This document shows, piece after piece, positions 56,021-64,000 of a stretch of DNA of 64,000 nt. The notes below the pieces were generated by a model. That model worked only from the letters and a program-made list of their open reading frames with translations, was not told the origin of the DNA and did not search any database. The number at the start of each line of letters is the position of its first letter. Positions within the stretch are counted from its first letter, which is position 1. Origin of the DNA: Sulfitobacter sp. M05 (GTDB taxonomy: Bacteria > Pseudomonadota > Alphaproteobacteria > Rhodobacterales > Rhodobacteraceae); contig NZ_JABEDH010000001.1 in the NCBI RefSeq assembly GCF_029285175.1, positions 1,426,001 through 1,490,000 of the forward strand. The letters are read 5' to 3'. Position numbers and translations under genes: made by a program.

Positions 56021-56797
56021 GTGAGCACACCGCCCCCCGTGATCCAGATCGACGGCCTTCATAAGGCCTATGGTGCATTGGAAGTCTTAAAAGGCGTCAG
56101 CCTGTCTGCCCCGCGCGGACATGTGATTTCGCTGATTGGCTCCTCCGGATCAGGCAAATCCACTTTGCTGCGCTGTTGCAATCTGCTGGAAGACAGCCAG
56201 CAAGGCGAGATTTTGTTCAAGGGCGAGCCCCTGACTTGGAAGGGATCCGGCCACGAGCGCCGCCCCGCTGATGCGGCTCAGGTCTTGCGTATCCGCACCA
56301 ACCTTTCCATGGTGTTTCAGCAGTTCAATCTGTGGGCACATATGACCATCCTGCAAAACGTCATGGAAGCGCCTCTGACCGTGTTGCACCGTGACCGCGC
56401 CGAGGTCGAGAAAGCCGCACGCGGGTATCTTGAAAAAGTCGGCATCGGCGATAAATGCGATGTCTTTCCAGCGCAGCTTTCTGGTGGCCAGCAACAGCGC
56501 GCGGCGATTGCACGCGCCCTGTGCATGGAGCCGGAAGCCCTGTTGTTCGATGAACCGACATCCGCACTCGATCCCGAACTGGAGCAGGAAGTTGTGAAAG
56601 TTATCAAGGATTTGGCTGCCGAAGGGCGCACCATGATCATTGTGACCCATGACATGAAACTGGCCGCAGATGTATCCGATCAGGTGATTTTTCTGCATCA
56701 GGGGCTGATTGAAGAACAAGGGGCACCGGACACATTGTTTGGCGCACCCAAATCAGAACGCTTGCGCGGGTTCCTTTCAGCGACCCTTGCAACGTAA
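56021..56797 (+). CDS. Basic amino-acid/polyamine-type ABC transporter ATPase
   Basis: A 258-residue ATPase of the HisP/OccP/AotP group: Walker A GSSGSGKST near residue 43, the insertion LTWKGSGHERRPADAAQVLRIR typical of HisP-type enzymes, signature LSGGQQQRAAIARAL, Walker B LLFDEPTSALD and H-loop THDM. It would power amino-acid import through the two permeases encoded downstream. The start is GTG 56021. It is the first gene of the order ATPase, binding protein, permease, permease. Confidence 0.92.
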   Translation: MSTPPPVIQIDGLHKAYGALEVLKGVSLSAPRGHVISLIGSSGSGKSTLLRCCNLLEDSQQGEILFKGEPLTWKGSGHERRPADAAQVLRIRTNLSMVFQQFNLWAHMTILQNVMEAPLTVLHRDRAEVEKAARGYLEKVGIGDKCDVFPAQLSGGQQQRAAIARALCMEPEALLFDEPTSALDPELEQEVVKVIKDLAAEGRTMIIVTHDMKLAADVSDQVIFLHQGLIEEQGAPDTLFGAPKSERLRGFLSATLAT

Positions 56798-56826
56798 ACA
56801 ATAAAATCAAAACGGGAGTATACCTC

Positions 56827-57564
56827 ATGAAAAAGATCATCCTTTCAACTGCGGCACTTGCCTTGACCGCAAGTGTTGCGCTGGCAGACGGCCACGCCAA
56901 AACCATCCGCATGGGAACCGAGGGGGCCTACCCTCCCTATAACTTCCTCAACGACGCAGGCGAGGTTGACGGCTATGAGCGCGAACTGGGCGATGAAATG
57001 TGCAAACGTGCCGAGTTGACCTGCGAATGGGTCACAAACGAGTGGGACAGCATCATTCCAAACCTGACCTCGGGCAACTACGACACCATCATCGCCGGCA
57101 TGTCGATTACCGACGAGCGCGAAGAAGTCATTGATTTCACACAAAACTATTTCCCACCTGCCGCTTCTGCCTATATGGCGAAGTCAGCGGATGCGGACTT
57201 GAAAGGCGGCGTAATCGCGGCGCAGACCAGCACGATTCAGGCCGGCTTTGTTGCGGAATCTGGCGCAACCCTGCTGGAGTTCGCGACGTATGACGACACG
57301 GTCGCGGCTGTCATGTCCGGCGAAGCAGATGCGGTGTTTGCTGACAAGGATGCCCTGGCCCCAACCGTCGAAGCATCCGGCGGCGAGTTGATGTTTGCAG
57401 GCGACGACGTCCCCTTGGGTGGCGGCATCGGCTTGGGTCTGCGCGAAAGCGACACCGAGCTGAAAGAGAAGTTCAACGTGGCCATCACGTCGATGAAAGA
57501 AGACGGCACCATCAACGCGGCCATTGTGAAATGGTTCGGCCCTGACGCCCGCGTTTTCGACTAA
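56827..57564 (+). CDS. Basic amino-acid periplasmic binding protein
   Basis: A 245-residue family-3 solute-binding protein with a Sec signal peptide (residues 1-21, cleaving near ALADG) and the family features GAYPPYNFLND, ELGDEMCKRAELTCEW, and GMSITDEREEVIDFTQNYF. These resemble lysine/arginine/ornithine-binding proteins (ArgT/HisJ). Exact ligand unknown. It lies 29 bp after the ATPase gene and is followed by a terminator-like hairpin, which would keep its level above that of the permeases. Confidence 0.9.
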   Translation: MKKIILSTAALALTASVALADGHAKTIRMGTEGAYPPYNFLNDAGEVDGYERELGDEMCKRAELTCEWVTNEWDSIIPNLTSGNYDTIIAGMSITDEREEVIDFTQNYFPPAASAYMAKSADADLKGGVIAAQTSTIQAGFVAESGATLLEFATYDDTVAAVMSGEADAVFADKDALAPTVEASGGELMFAGDDVPLGGGIGLGLRESDTELKEKFNVAITSMKEDGTINAAIVKWFGPDARVFD

Positions 57565-57573
57565 GCGATATTT

Positions 57574-57602
57574 GGGGCGGGCCCTGCGCCTGCCCCTCTT
57601 TT
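57574..57602 (+). terminator. Attenuator-like hairpin between binding protein and permease genes
   Basis: GGGGCGGGC pairs with GCCTGCCCC (9 bp with one G-U, loop CCTGC), followed by TCTTTTCC. Leaky terminators at this place are common in ABC operons. Confidence 0.6.
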
Positions 57603-57658
57603 CCCTATGCATCTGATCCCCAGCCATCCCTCTCGGCGCGTACAGCAAGGCCTGTGCA

Positions 57659-58540
57659 ATGTTTGAGTATTGTATTGACCCATCAAGCCTTCAAGGCTTG
57701 AAATGGCTGAGCTGTTACCTCACCACCGGCAAACATCTGGCGTTCTACTCTGCATTTGGAACCGTGTTGTTGCTGCTGGCCATCACCGCCCCTACCGCGC
57801 TGGCCTTTGGTTTTGGCGGCGCTATTGCGGCGCGGGCACGGTTTGCGCCCCTGCGCTGGTTTGGCAAAGGGTATATCGCCGTCGTGCGCGGTGTGCCCGA
57901 TATCGCGTTCTTCCTGTTTTTTGTGATCGCGCTGGATCAGGGTCTGGAATACCTGCGTCACAAAGTGAAATGTCCTGACTGGGACGAGCCCCTGCGACAA
58001 GGCAGCGACTTTATTGTCTGTCAGGCGGCCAAGATGCCGCTGGGGAACGCCCCGCAATGGATTCACGAGGTCTATGGGTTTTCGCTGGCTGTTGTGACAT
58101 TCGCCATCGTTTTCGGGGCTTTCGCTGCCAACGTGCTTTTCGGGGCGATGCGGGCCGTCCCCCGTGCCCAAATTGAAACCGCCGAAGCTTACGGCATGAC
58201 ACACCGTCAAACCTTCTGGCGTATCACTGTGCCGCAAATGTGGGTCTATGCCCTGCCCGGTTTGTCGAACCTCTGGATGGTTTTGATCAAAGCCACACCG
58301 CTGTTGTTCCTGCTGGGCGTTGAAGACATTGTCTATTGGGCGCGTGATTTGGGCAGCGCCAAGACGCCGCGCTTTACCGAGTATCCTCATGGCGACTGGC
58401 GGGTCTATTATTTTCTGGTGCTGTTGGTGTTCTACCTTGCCTTTACACGTGTGTCCGAAATCGTATTGGACCGCCTGATGAGCAAACTGACACGCGGACA
58501 AGCAACCACCGGCGGCGAAGCCCAAAGGAAAAACGCATGA
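57659..58540 (+). CDS. Amino-acid ABC transporter permease (HisQ type)
   Basis: A 293-residue inner-membrane permease with about five helices and the EAA-type loop AQIETAEAYGMTHRQTFWRITVPQM near residue 178. It is longer than HisQ (228) because of a hydrophilic insertion near 98-130 (ECPDWDE-like region, VKCPDWDEPLRQGSDFIVC). Together with the second permease it forms the channel. Its stop overlaps a 30-codon frame (ATGA) that in turn overlaps the next permease gene. Confidence 0.88.
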   Translation: MFEYCIDPSSLQGLKWLSCYLTTGKHLAFYSAFGTVLLLLAITAPTALAFGFGGAIAARARFAPLRWFGKGYIAVVRGVPDIAFFLFFVIALDQGLEYLRHKVKCPDWDEPLRQGSDFIVCQAAKMPLGNAPQWIHEVYGFSLAVVTFAIVFGAFAANVLFGAMRAVPRAQIETAEAYGMTHRQTFWRITVPQMWVYALPGLSNLWMVLIKATPLLFLLGVEDIVYWARDLGSAKTPRFTEYPHGDWRVYYFLVLLVFYLAFTRVSEIVLDRLMSKLTRGQATTGGEAQRKNA

Positions 58541-58629
58541 GCTGCGTTGTGATCGACAACGGGATCAAATCCGCACGCTTATCACCGGCTGTCCCGGCGG
58601 TATCGGCCCTGAGGGAGCCGCAAAGATGA
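58537..58629 (+). CDS. Possible 30-residue coupling peptide between two permease genes
   Basis: ATG 58537 overlaps the upstream permease stop as ATGA, and the TGA at 58627-58629 overlaps the next permease start, also as ATGA. The peptide starts MSCVVIDNGIKSARL and ends LREPQR. It has no recognisable domain or membrane helix. It exactly fills the gap between the permease genes, so it may serve translational coupling rather than make a functional peptide. Confidence 0.4.
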   Translation: MSCVVIDNGIKSARLSPAVPAVSALREPQR

Positions 58630-59432
58630 GTTGTCTGCAAACCATTCAGGACTATGGCCTGCGCTCATTGGGCTATGGCGAACGCCTACTGCCGCGCGAA
58701 GGGTTTACCCTATGTGAACAGGTCACCCTGATCGGCTCTGGCATGATCTGGAACGTCTATTTCGGGGTCTTCGCCCTTGGCTTCGGCTTCCTGCTGGCCA
58801 CGCTTTTGGGGGTCGCAAAGGCCAGCAAGAACCCGCTTTTCCACAAACCTGCCGCCTGGTTTATCTTTCTGTTCCGCGGCTCGCCGCTGTTTATCCAGTT
58901 TTTTTTCGGCTACTTTCTGTTCCTGTCATTAAAACAGATGGCACCGGTATTCAGTGCTTTTTCAGCGGCTTGGCTGGGGGCATTGGTCGTGCTGTTTCTC
59001 AACACCGCGGCCTATACCGGCGAAATCTTTTTCGGGGCGATGCAATCCGTGCCCAAGGGCGATGTCGAAGCCGCAGACGCCTACGGTTTGTCGGGCTGGT
59101 CGCGCTTCAAACGGGTAATCTGGCCAACGATGCTGCGGCTGGCGTGGCCCGCCTACACCAACGAGGCGATTTTTCTGTTTCATGCCACAACGCTGGTGTT
59201 TTTCACTGGTTTTCCAGCACAACAGCAACGCGGTGATGCGCTGTATTATGCCAGCTATTTCGCCGACAAAACGTTTAACCCCTTCATCCCTTACCCGATC
59301 CTTGCCGGCTATTTCATCCTGCTGACGCTGGTCATTATCGGGGTCTTCGGAATGATCAACAAACGTCTGAACCGCCACTTGCCCCAACAACAGCACAAAA
59401 AAATACGCTTGCGTCTTAATCTGATCCGGTAG
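58626..59432 (+). CDS. Amino-acid ABC transporter permease (HisM type)
   Basis: A 268-residue permease with about five helices and the loop GDVEAADAYGLSGWSRFKRVIWPTM near residue 140, which contacts the ATPase; FRGSPLFIQFFFGYF near residue 80 is the conserved second-helix motif of polar amino-acid permeases. The tail is basic (QQQHKKIRLRL). Last gene of the transporter set, 104 bp before the first glutamine-synthetase-like gene, which suggests a shared substrate pathway. Confidence 0.9.
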   Translation: MSCLQTIQDYGLRSLGYGERLLPREGFTLCEQVTLIGSGMIWNVYFGVFALGFGFLLATLLGVAKASKNPLFHKPAAWFIFLFRGSPLFIQFFFGYFLFLSLKQMAPVFSAFSAAWLGALVVLFLNTAAYTGEIFFGAMQSVPKGDVEAADAYGLSGWSRFKRVIWPTMLRLAWPAYTNEAIFLFHATTLVFFTGFPAQQQRGDALYYASYFADKTFNPFIPYPILAGYFILLTLVIIGVFGMINKRLNRHLPQQQHKKIRLRLNLIR

Positions 59433-59440
59433 TATCCAAT

Positions 59441-59452
59441 ATTTGATCAAAT
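59441..59452. promoter_or_regulatory. 12-bp palindrome ahead of the gamma-glutamylation cluster
   Basis: ATTTGATCAAAT is a perfect palindrome in the 104-bp gap between the transporter genes and the first glutamine-synthetase-like gene, 84 bp upstream of its ATG. It could be an operator; the regulator is not identified. Confidence 0.35.
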
Positions 59453-59536
59453 TATCCGACGCGTGGGCGACGGACGCTTTTGACGGATCCACCGGATCAC
59501 GTCAGACCGCATGGCCCACAGCCCTAATGGTGTGCT

Positions 59537-60871
59537 ATGAACAATTGGCTTCGCAAAAATCCCGCTGTCCGCTCTGTGCGGGTTGCTGCCGCTGACCTGA
59601 ACGGTCAGCCCCGTGGCAAACGTATTCCGACCCGCTTTGCCGATAAGGCGCTGGAGGACGGCACAAGGTTTCCGTTTTCGGTTCTTAATCTTGATATCTG
59701 GGGCGAAGATATCGAAGACAGCCCGTTGGTCATGGAAAGCGGCGACAAGGACGGCGTTCTGCGTGCAACCGAGCGGGGCTTTATGCCGATGCCTTGGTTG
59801 GAAACACCCACGGCCCTGTTGCCGATCTGGATGTACCACGACGATGGCCGCCCCTTTGCAGGTGACCCACGCCATGCATTGGATGCAGTGTTAAAGCGAT
59901 TCAAGGCGAAGGGCCTGACACCTGTATGCGCTGTCGAATTGGAGTTCTTTCTGATCGACGATTCCGGACGTAAACTGCAAGTGCCGCCCTCGCCACGCAG
60001 TGGCAAACGCCGGCAGGCCGGTGACATCCTCAGTATGCGCGCATTGGACCAATTCGATAACTTCTTTACCGAACTTTACGACGCCTGCGAAGCGATGGAC
60101 ATTCCCGCAGACACCGCCATTTCCGAGGCCGGGCTGGGCCAGTTCGAAATCAATCTTATGCATTGTGACGATGCCCTGCGTGCGGCAGATGATGCGTGGC
60201 TGTTTAAAATGCTGGTCAAAGGTCTGGCCCGCAAACACGGGTTTGCCGCCAGCTTTATGGCGAAACCCTATCCCGATTATGCGGGTTCTGGCTTGCACAT
60301 GCATTTTTCGGTGTTGGATGAAAACGGCAACAATGTCTTTGACAACGGCGGTCCCGAAGGCACCGATATGTTACGCCACGCGGTGGCCGGCTGCCTTGAG
60401 GCGATGGCGGGGTCCGGTCTGATCTTTGCCCCACATGCCAACAGCTATGACCGTATCCTGCCGGACGCCCATGCCCCCACCAGTGTATGCTGGGCCTATG
60501 AAAACCGCACATCGTCAATCCGCATCCCTTCGGGCAACCACAAGGCCCGCCGTATTGAACATCGCGTCGCGGGAGGGGATGTGAACCCCTACCTGATGCT
60601 AAGTGCAGTACTGGGGGCGGCCATCGCCGGGATTGAAGACGCGGCCACACCGCCGGCCCCGATCACCGGCAACGCCTATGCACTTGAGCTGCCCCAGATT
60701 CCCGGTGACTGGCAAACCGCAATCGACCTGTTCGAAAAAGATCCGGCAGTCGCGCGGATCTTCCCGGCGGACCTCATCCGCAATCTGGTCATGACAAAGC
60801 GGCAGGAACTGCGGGACATGGCCGATCTCAGCCGTGAAGAGCAGGTCGAAATTTACCTCGAAACCGTGTAA
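59537..60871 (+). CDS. Glutamine-synthetase-like gamma-glutamyl-amine ligase (first copy)
   Basis: A 444-residue member of the glutamine synthetase superfamily: VELEFFLID for the catalytic Glu residues, GAGLHMHFSV-like GSGLHMHFSVLDE, HANSYDRILP and NRTSSIRIPSG for ATP and phosphate binding. Members of this branch (PuuA, GlnA3-like, GmaS) attach glutamate to amines such as putrescine. The neighbouring amidotransferase and PuuB-like oxidase support gamma-glutamyl-polyamine catabolism over ammonia assimilation. Only about 40 percent resemblance by eye to the second copy. Confidence 0.85.
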   Translation: MNNWLRKNPAVRSVRVAAADLNGQPRGKRIPTRFADKALEDGTRFPFSVLNLDIWGEDIEDSPLVMESGDKDGVLRATERGFMPMPWLETPTALLPIWMYHDDGRPFAGDPRHALDAVLKRFKAKGLTPVCAVELEFFLIDDSGRKLQVPPSPRSGKRRQAGDILSMRALDQFDNFFTELYDACEAMDIPADTAISEAGLGQFEINLMHCDDALRAADDAWLFKMLVKGLARKHGFAASFMAKPYPDYAGSGLHMHFSVLDENGNNVFDNGGPEGTDMLRHAVAGCLEAMAGSGLIFAPHANSYDRILPDAHAPTSVCWAYENRTSSIRIPSGNHKARRIEHRVAGGDVNPYLMLSAVLGAAIAGIEDAATPPAPITGNAYALELPQIPGDWQTAIDLFEKDPAVARIFPADLIRNLVMTKRQELRDMADLSREEQVEIYLETV

Positions 60872-60880
60872 GGAAACACC

Positions 60881-61558
60881 ATGAAAATCGGCATTCTCAT
60901 CACGGGCCACCCGCCTGAAGAACTCTCTGCCAATGGCCACTATGATGCCTATTTCCAGCGGCTTCTGGGGGATCAAAATTTTACCTATCAGGCGTGGTCC
61001 CTTGTTGATGGCGACATGCCTGACAACGTGCAGGACGCTGACGGCTGGCTGATTACCGGATCACGCCATGGGGCCTATGAGACCCACAGCTGGATACCGC
61101 CACTGGAACAGTTCATCCGTGACTGTTACGCAGCAAAAGTGCCGATGATCGGCGTCTGTTTCGGCCACCAGATCATCGCGCAGGCCATGGGCGGCACTGT
61201 AGAGAAATTCGCCGGTGGCTGGTCTGTAGGGGCGGTTGATTATGCTCTGGAGGGCGACACCGTCACCATTAACGCATGGCATCAGGATCAGGTCGTCACC
61301 AAACCCGCCGAGGCCGAGGTTATTGGCGCTACCGATTTCTGCGCCAATGCAGCGCTGCTCTATGGCGATACCTTCTGGACCATCCAACCCCACCCCGAAT
61401 ACGACCACGCCTTTATTGATGGGCTGCTGGAATATCGCGGCAAAGGCCTTGTGCCCGACCCGCAAATCGAGGCCGCAAAAAGCAAACTAGACACCAAACT
61501 GGACCGCGAAAAAGTCGCCGCAAGGATGACTGAATTTTTCATGAAAGAGAGGGCCTGA
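60881..61558 (+). CDS. Class I glutamine amidotransferase-like hydrolase
   Basis: A 225-residue GATase with the nucleophile motif GVCFGHQ near residue 90, WLITGSRHGAYE for the oxyanion region, and TIQPHPEYD with the His/Glu dyad. Standing alone between two glutamine-synthetase-like genes, it may hydrolyse the gamma-glutamyl bond of the pathway product, the role of PuuD, though it looks closer to the GuaA-type group. Its stop overlaps the next start (TGATG). Confidence 0.85.
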   Translation: MKIGILITGHPPEELSANGHYDAYFQRLLGDQNFTYQAWSLVDGDMPDNVQDADGWLITGSRHGAYETHSWIPPLEQFIRDCYAAKVPMIGVCFGHQIIAQAMGGTVEKFAGGWSVGAVDYALEGDTVTINAWHQDQVVTKPAEAEVIGATDFCANAALLYGDTFWTIQPHPEYDHAFIDGLLEYRGKGLVPDPQIEAAKSKLDTKLDREKVAARMTEFFMKERA

Positions 61559-62916
61559 TGGCCGATTGGAAAGACACATTGCCCGAAGCTGCTACTGCTT
61601 ATCTTGAGGGGCGGCGGCTGGATGAGGTTGAATGCATCATCTCGGATCTGCCCGGCATCGCCCGAGGCAAAGCCGTGCCCGCATCCAAATTTGCGCGCCA
61701 GCAGTATTTTCACCTGCCTGACAGCATTTTCTATCAAACCATCACCGGTGACTGGGGTGAGGCCGCAGGCGAAGACGGGTTTACCGAAAAGGACATGATC
61801 CTCAAGCCGGATATGAGTACCGCAACGGCGGCACCATGGACCGGTGACTGGACTTTACAGGTTATTCACGACGCCTTTGACCGCCACGACAAGCCGGTCG
61901 AATTCTCACCGCGCAACGTATTGAAACGGGTCGTGCAGCTTTATCACGACAAGGGTTGGGAGCCGGTTGTGGCACCCGAGATGGAGTTCTTCCTTGTTGC
62001 CCGCAACCTTGATCCGGCGCATCAAATCAAGCCGATGATCGGGCGTTCCGGCCGTCCTGCTGCGGCGCGTCAGGCCTATTCAATGACGGCAGTGGACGAA
62101 TTCGGCCCAGTAATCGACGACATCTATGATTTCGCCGAGGCCCAGGGGTTCGAGATTGACGGCATCACACAGGAAGGCGGGGCCGGCCAGCTTGAGATTA
62201 ACCTGCTGCACGGTGATCCGGTCAAGCTGGCGGACGAGGTATTCTATTTCAAACGCCTGATCCGCGAGGCCGCATTGCGCCACGATTGCTACGCCACTTT
62301 CATGGCGAAGCCGATTGCCGATGAACCCGGATCGGCGATGCATATTCACCATTCGATTCTGGACAAGGCAACCGGCGAGAATATCTTTTCCGACAAAGAC
62401 GGCGGCGAGACCCCGGAATTCAAGCATTTCATCGCCGGATTGCAAAACCACATGCCCTCCGCGCTGGCCGTGATCGCGCCCTATGTAAACAGCTACCGGC
62501 GCTATGTGAAAGATCACGCCGCCCCGATCAATCTGGAATGGGGATATGACAACCGCACCACCGGCATCCGTGTGCCCCTGTCCGGCCCGTCCGCACGGCG
62601 TGTGGAAAACCGTTTGGCGGGGATGGATTGCAACCCCTATCTGGCCATCGCTGCCTCTCTTGCCTGTGGCTATCTGGGGTTGATGGATGCCAAAGACCCG
62701 CAAGAGCAGTTCAAGGGCGATGCCTATGACGGCGACGGGGATATCCCCCGGGTTCTGGGTGAAGCACTTGATATCTTTGAAGAAGCCACCGCGCTGCATG
62801 AGGTCCTCGGCCCAGAATTCGCCCGCGTTTACGCCATTGTCAAACGTGCCGAATATGACGAGTTCTTACAGGTAATCTCGCCTTGGGAACGCGAACACCT
62901 GCTGTTGAACGTATAA
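61558..62916 (+). CDS. Glutamine-synthetase-like gamma-glutamyl-amine ligase (second copy)
   Basis: A 452-residue GS-family enzyme with PEMEFFLVAR, GGAGQLEINLLHG, GSAMHIHHSILDK, YVNSYRRYVK and NRTTGIRVPLSGPSARRVENR. It differs clearly from the copy 0.7 kb upstream, suggesting different amine substrates or a hetero-oligomer. ATG 61558 overlaps the amidotransferase stop by one base, and the oxidase gene follows after 4 bp, so all are one operon. Confidence 0.87.
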   Translation: MADWKDTLPEAATAYLEGRRLDEVECIISDLPGIARGKAVPASKFARQQYFHLPDSIFYQTITGDWGEAAGEDGFTEKDMILKPDMSTATAAPWTGDWTLQVIHDAFDRHDKPVEFSPRNVLKRVVQLYHDKGWEPVVAPEMEFFLVARNLDPAHQIKPMIGRSGRPAAARQAYSMTAVDEFGPVIDDIYDFAEAQGFEIDGITQEGGAGQLEINLLHGDPVKLADEVFYFKRLIREAALRHDCYATFMAKPIADEPGSAMHIHHSILDKATGENIFSDKDGGETPEFKHFIAGLQNHMPSALAVIAPYVNSYRRYVKDHAAPINLEWGYDNRTTGIRVPLSGPSARRVENRLAGMDCNPYLAIAASLACGYLGLMDAKDPQEQFKGDAYDGDGDIPRVLGEALDIFEEATALHEVLGPEFARVYAIVKRAEYDEFLQVISPWEREHLLLNV

Positions 62917-62920
62917 CGCC

Positions 62921-64000
62921 ATGAACCTGCTTTATGCCAATGACCGGCGCGGTCAGTACCCTGAAAGCTGGTATGCCGCGACCGCCACACCTCATGACCG
63001 GCTTGCCCCCCTGAAAGGGGCAATAACGGCGGATGTCTGCGTGGTTGGTGGGGGCTATACCGGGCTGGTTGCCGCCCTGCACCTCGCGCAGGCGGGGCGT
63101 GATGTTGTCCTGCTTGAGGCGCAGCGCGTCGGCTTTGGGGCATCGGGGCGCAATGGTGGCCAGTTGGGAACCGGGCAACGTGTTACACAAGATACGTTAA
63201 AGGCGATGGCCGGTGCCGATCACGCCGCGACCCTTTGGGATATGGGGCTTGAGGCCGTCGCCTTGGCCAAACAGTTGATCGAGACCCATAACATTGACTG
63301 CCACCTGAAACCCGGTGTCGCCTGGACCGCATCGAATGACGGCGATGTCACCGATTTGCATAAATATGCTGAGTTCCTGAACACCTCATACGGCTATGAG
63401 CAGATCGAAACCCTTGATCATGCAGCGCTGCAATCAGTCTGCCCCTCGCCAGATTACCGCGGGGGCATCCTTGATATGGGCGCAGCCCATCTGCACCCGT
63501 TGAACTATGCGCTGGGGCTGGCGCGGGCGGCACAAGACGCTGGCGTACGGATTTACGAGGGCAGCGCGGTGCATCACATCGAGGAAGGCCCCAAGATCAA
63601 GGTACAGACCGATGGGGGCCATGTTGTGGCGGATCACCTTATTTTGGGCTGCAATGGCTATCTGGGCGGTCTCAACCGCAAGGTCGCAGCGCGGGTTATG
63701 CCGATCAATAATTTCATCGCCGCAACCGAACCCTTGGGGGATCGCATCAAAGACGTATTGCCCCGTGATGTGGCGGTGGCGGACGGGCGGTTTGTGGTGA
63801 ACTATTTCCGGCTCAGCCATGACGGGCGGCTCTTGTTTGGCGGCGGCGAAAGCTATGGCTATAAATTCCCCACGGATATTGCCGCAAAGGTGCGCAAACC
63901 GATGTCGGTTGTATTTCCACAGCTAAAAGATGTGAAAATAGATTACGCATGGGGCGGTACCTTGGCCATCACCATGAAGCGCCTGCCCTATATGGCACGG
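62921..64000 (+). CDS. PuuB-like gamma-glutamylputrescine oxidase, 5' part (cut by window end)
   Basis: The frame starts at ATG 62921 and is open to the last base (360 codons). It is an FAD-dependent amine oxidoreductase of the DadA/PuuB group: VCVVGGGYTGLVAALHLAQAG is the dinucleotide-binding motif, GFGASGRNGGQ is the PuuB/ordL signature, and HLHPLNYALGLARAA and FGGGESYG follow. It would oxidise gamma-glutamylated amines to aldehydes. It ends beyond the window. Confidence 0.88.
   Translation, partial: MNLLYANDRRGQYPESWYAATATPHDRLAPLKGAITADVCVVGGGYTGLVAALHLAQAGRDVVLLEAQRVGFGASGRNGGQLGTGQRVTQDTLKAMAGADHAATLWDMGLEAVALAKQLIETHNIDCHLKPGVAWTASNDGDVTDLHKYAEFLNTSYGYEQIETLDHAALQSVCPSPDYRGGILDMGAAHLHPLNYALGLARAAQDAGVRIYEGSAVHHIEEGPKIKVQTDGGHVVADHLILGCNGYLGGLNRKVAARVMPINNFIAATEPLGDRIKDVLPRDVAVADGRFVVNYFRLSHDGRLLFGGGESYGYKFPTDIAAKVRKPMSVVFPQLKDVKIDYAWGGTLAITMKRLPYMAR

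Overview
The window looks like a chromosomal segment of an alphaproteobacterium of the family Rhodobacteraceae (Roseobacter group). The support is GC-rich codon use, many ATGA/TGATG stop-start overlaps, a polyol operon ordered like the smo/mtl/frk genes of Rhodobacter sphaeroides, a DUF2842 gene beside purA, a DUF3572 gene beside a pleD-like gene, and an H-NOX-like gene beside a diguanylate cyclase. I see no IS element, phage gene, CRISPR array, rRNA or tRNA. This assignment is an inference from gene content, not a database result.

Layout. 1-1.07 kb: the end of a zinc-ribbon protein, then a Crp/Fnr regulator with a 22-bp palindrome at its start. 1.07-1.94 kb: a gene-free stretch rich in small inverted repeats. 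1.94-10.6 kb, minus strand: a complete sorbitol/mannitol uptake and catabolism operon (LacI regulator, ABC transporter smoEFGK, dehydrogenases smoS and mtlK, fructokinase). 11.1-36.4 kb: a large exopolysaccharide (EPS) locus. 36.4-42.3 kb: two diguanylate cyclases, a degenerate H-NOX protein, an MttB-family methyltransferase, a HAD phosphatase and DUF3572. 42.7-55.9 kb: mostly housekeeping genes (thiamine diphosphokinase, purA, secG, pyrG, rlmJ), a nitrile hydratase operon, two TerB-like proteins and several unknowns. 56.0-64.0 kb: a basic amino-acid/polyamine-type ABC transporter followed by a gamma-glutamylation catabolic cluster (two glutamine-synthetase-like enzymes, a glutamine amidotransferase and a PuuB-like oxidase cut by the window end).

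The most unusual part is inside the EPS locus. On the plus strand lie a priming sugar transferase, a tyrosine-kinase-like ATPase without its P-loop lysine, a Wzz/ExoP-type chain-length protein and a GT4 glycosyltransferase. On the minus strand, from 32.56 down to 15.56 kb, seven genes are packed with 4-bp stop-start overlaps (one 4-bp gap): a polyketide synthase (KS-AT-KR-DH-ACP-TE), a GT2 glycosyltransferase, a non-ribosomal peptide synthetase (formyltransferase, half condensation domain, adenylation domain interrupted by a luciferase-like monooxygenase, PCP), a 4'-phosphopantetheinyl transferase that would activate both carrier proteins, a small SGNH hydrolase, an SGNH-glycosidase fusion and a second GT2. 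Polymerase/ligase and WecG-type genes flank it. This arrangement suggests a polyketide-peptide that is glycosylated, or a polysaccharide decorated with a PKS/NRPS-made group.

Diguanylate cyclases next to the EPS locus suggest c-di-GMP control of surface polysaccharide. Several signalling proteins here have lost canonical residues: heme ligation in the H-NOX protein, phospho-acceptors in both PleD receivers, and the Walker A lysine in the EPS ATPase.
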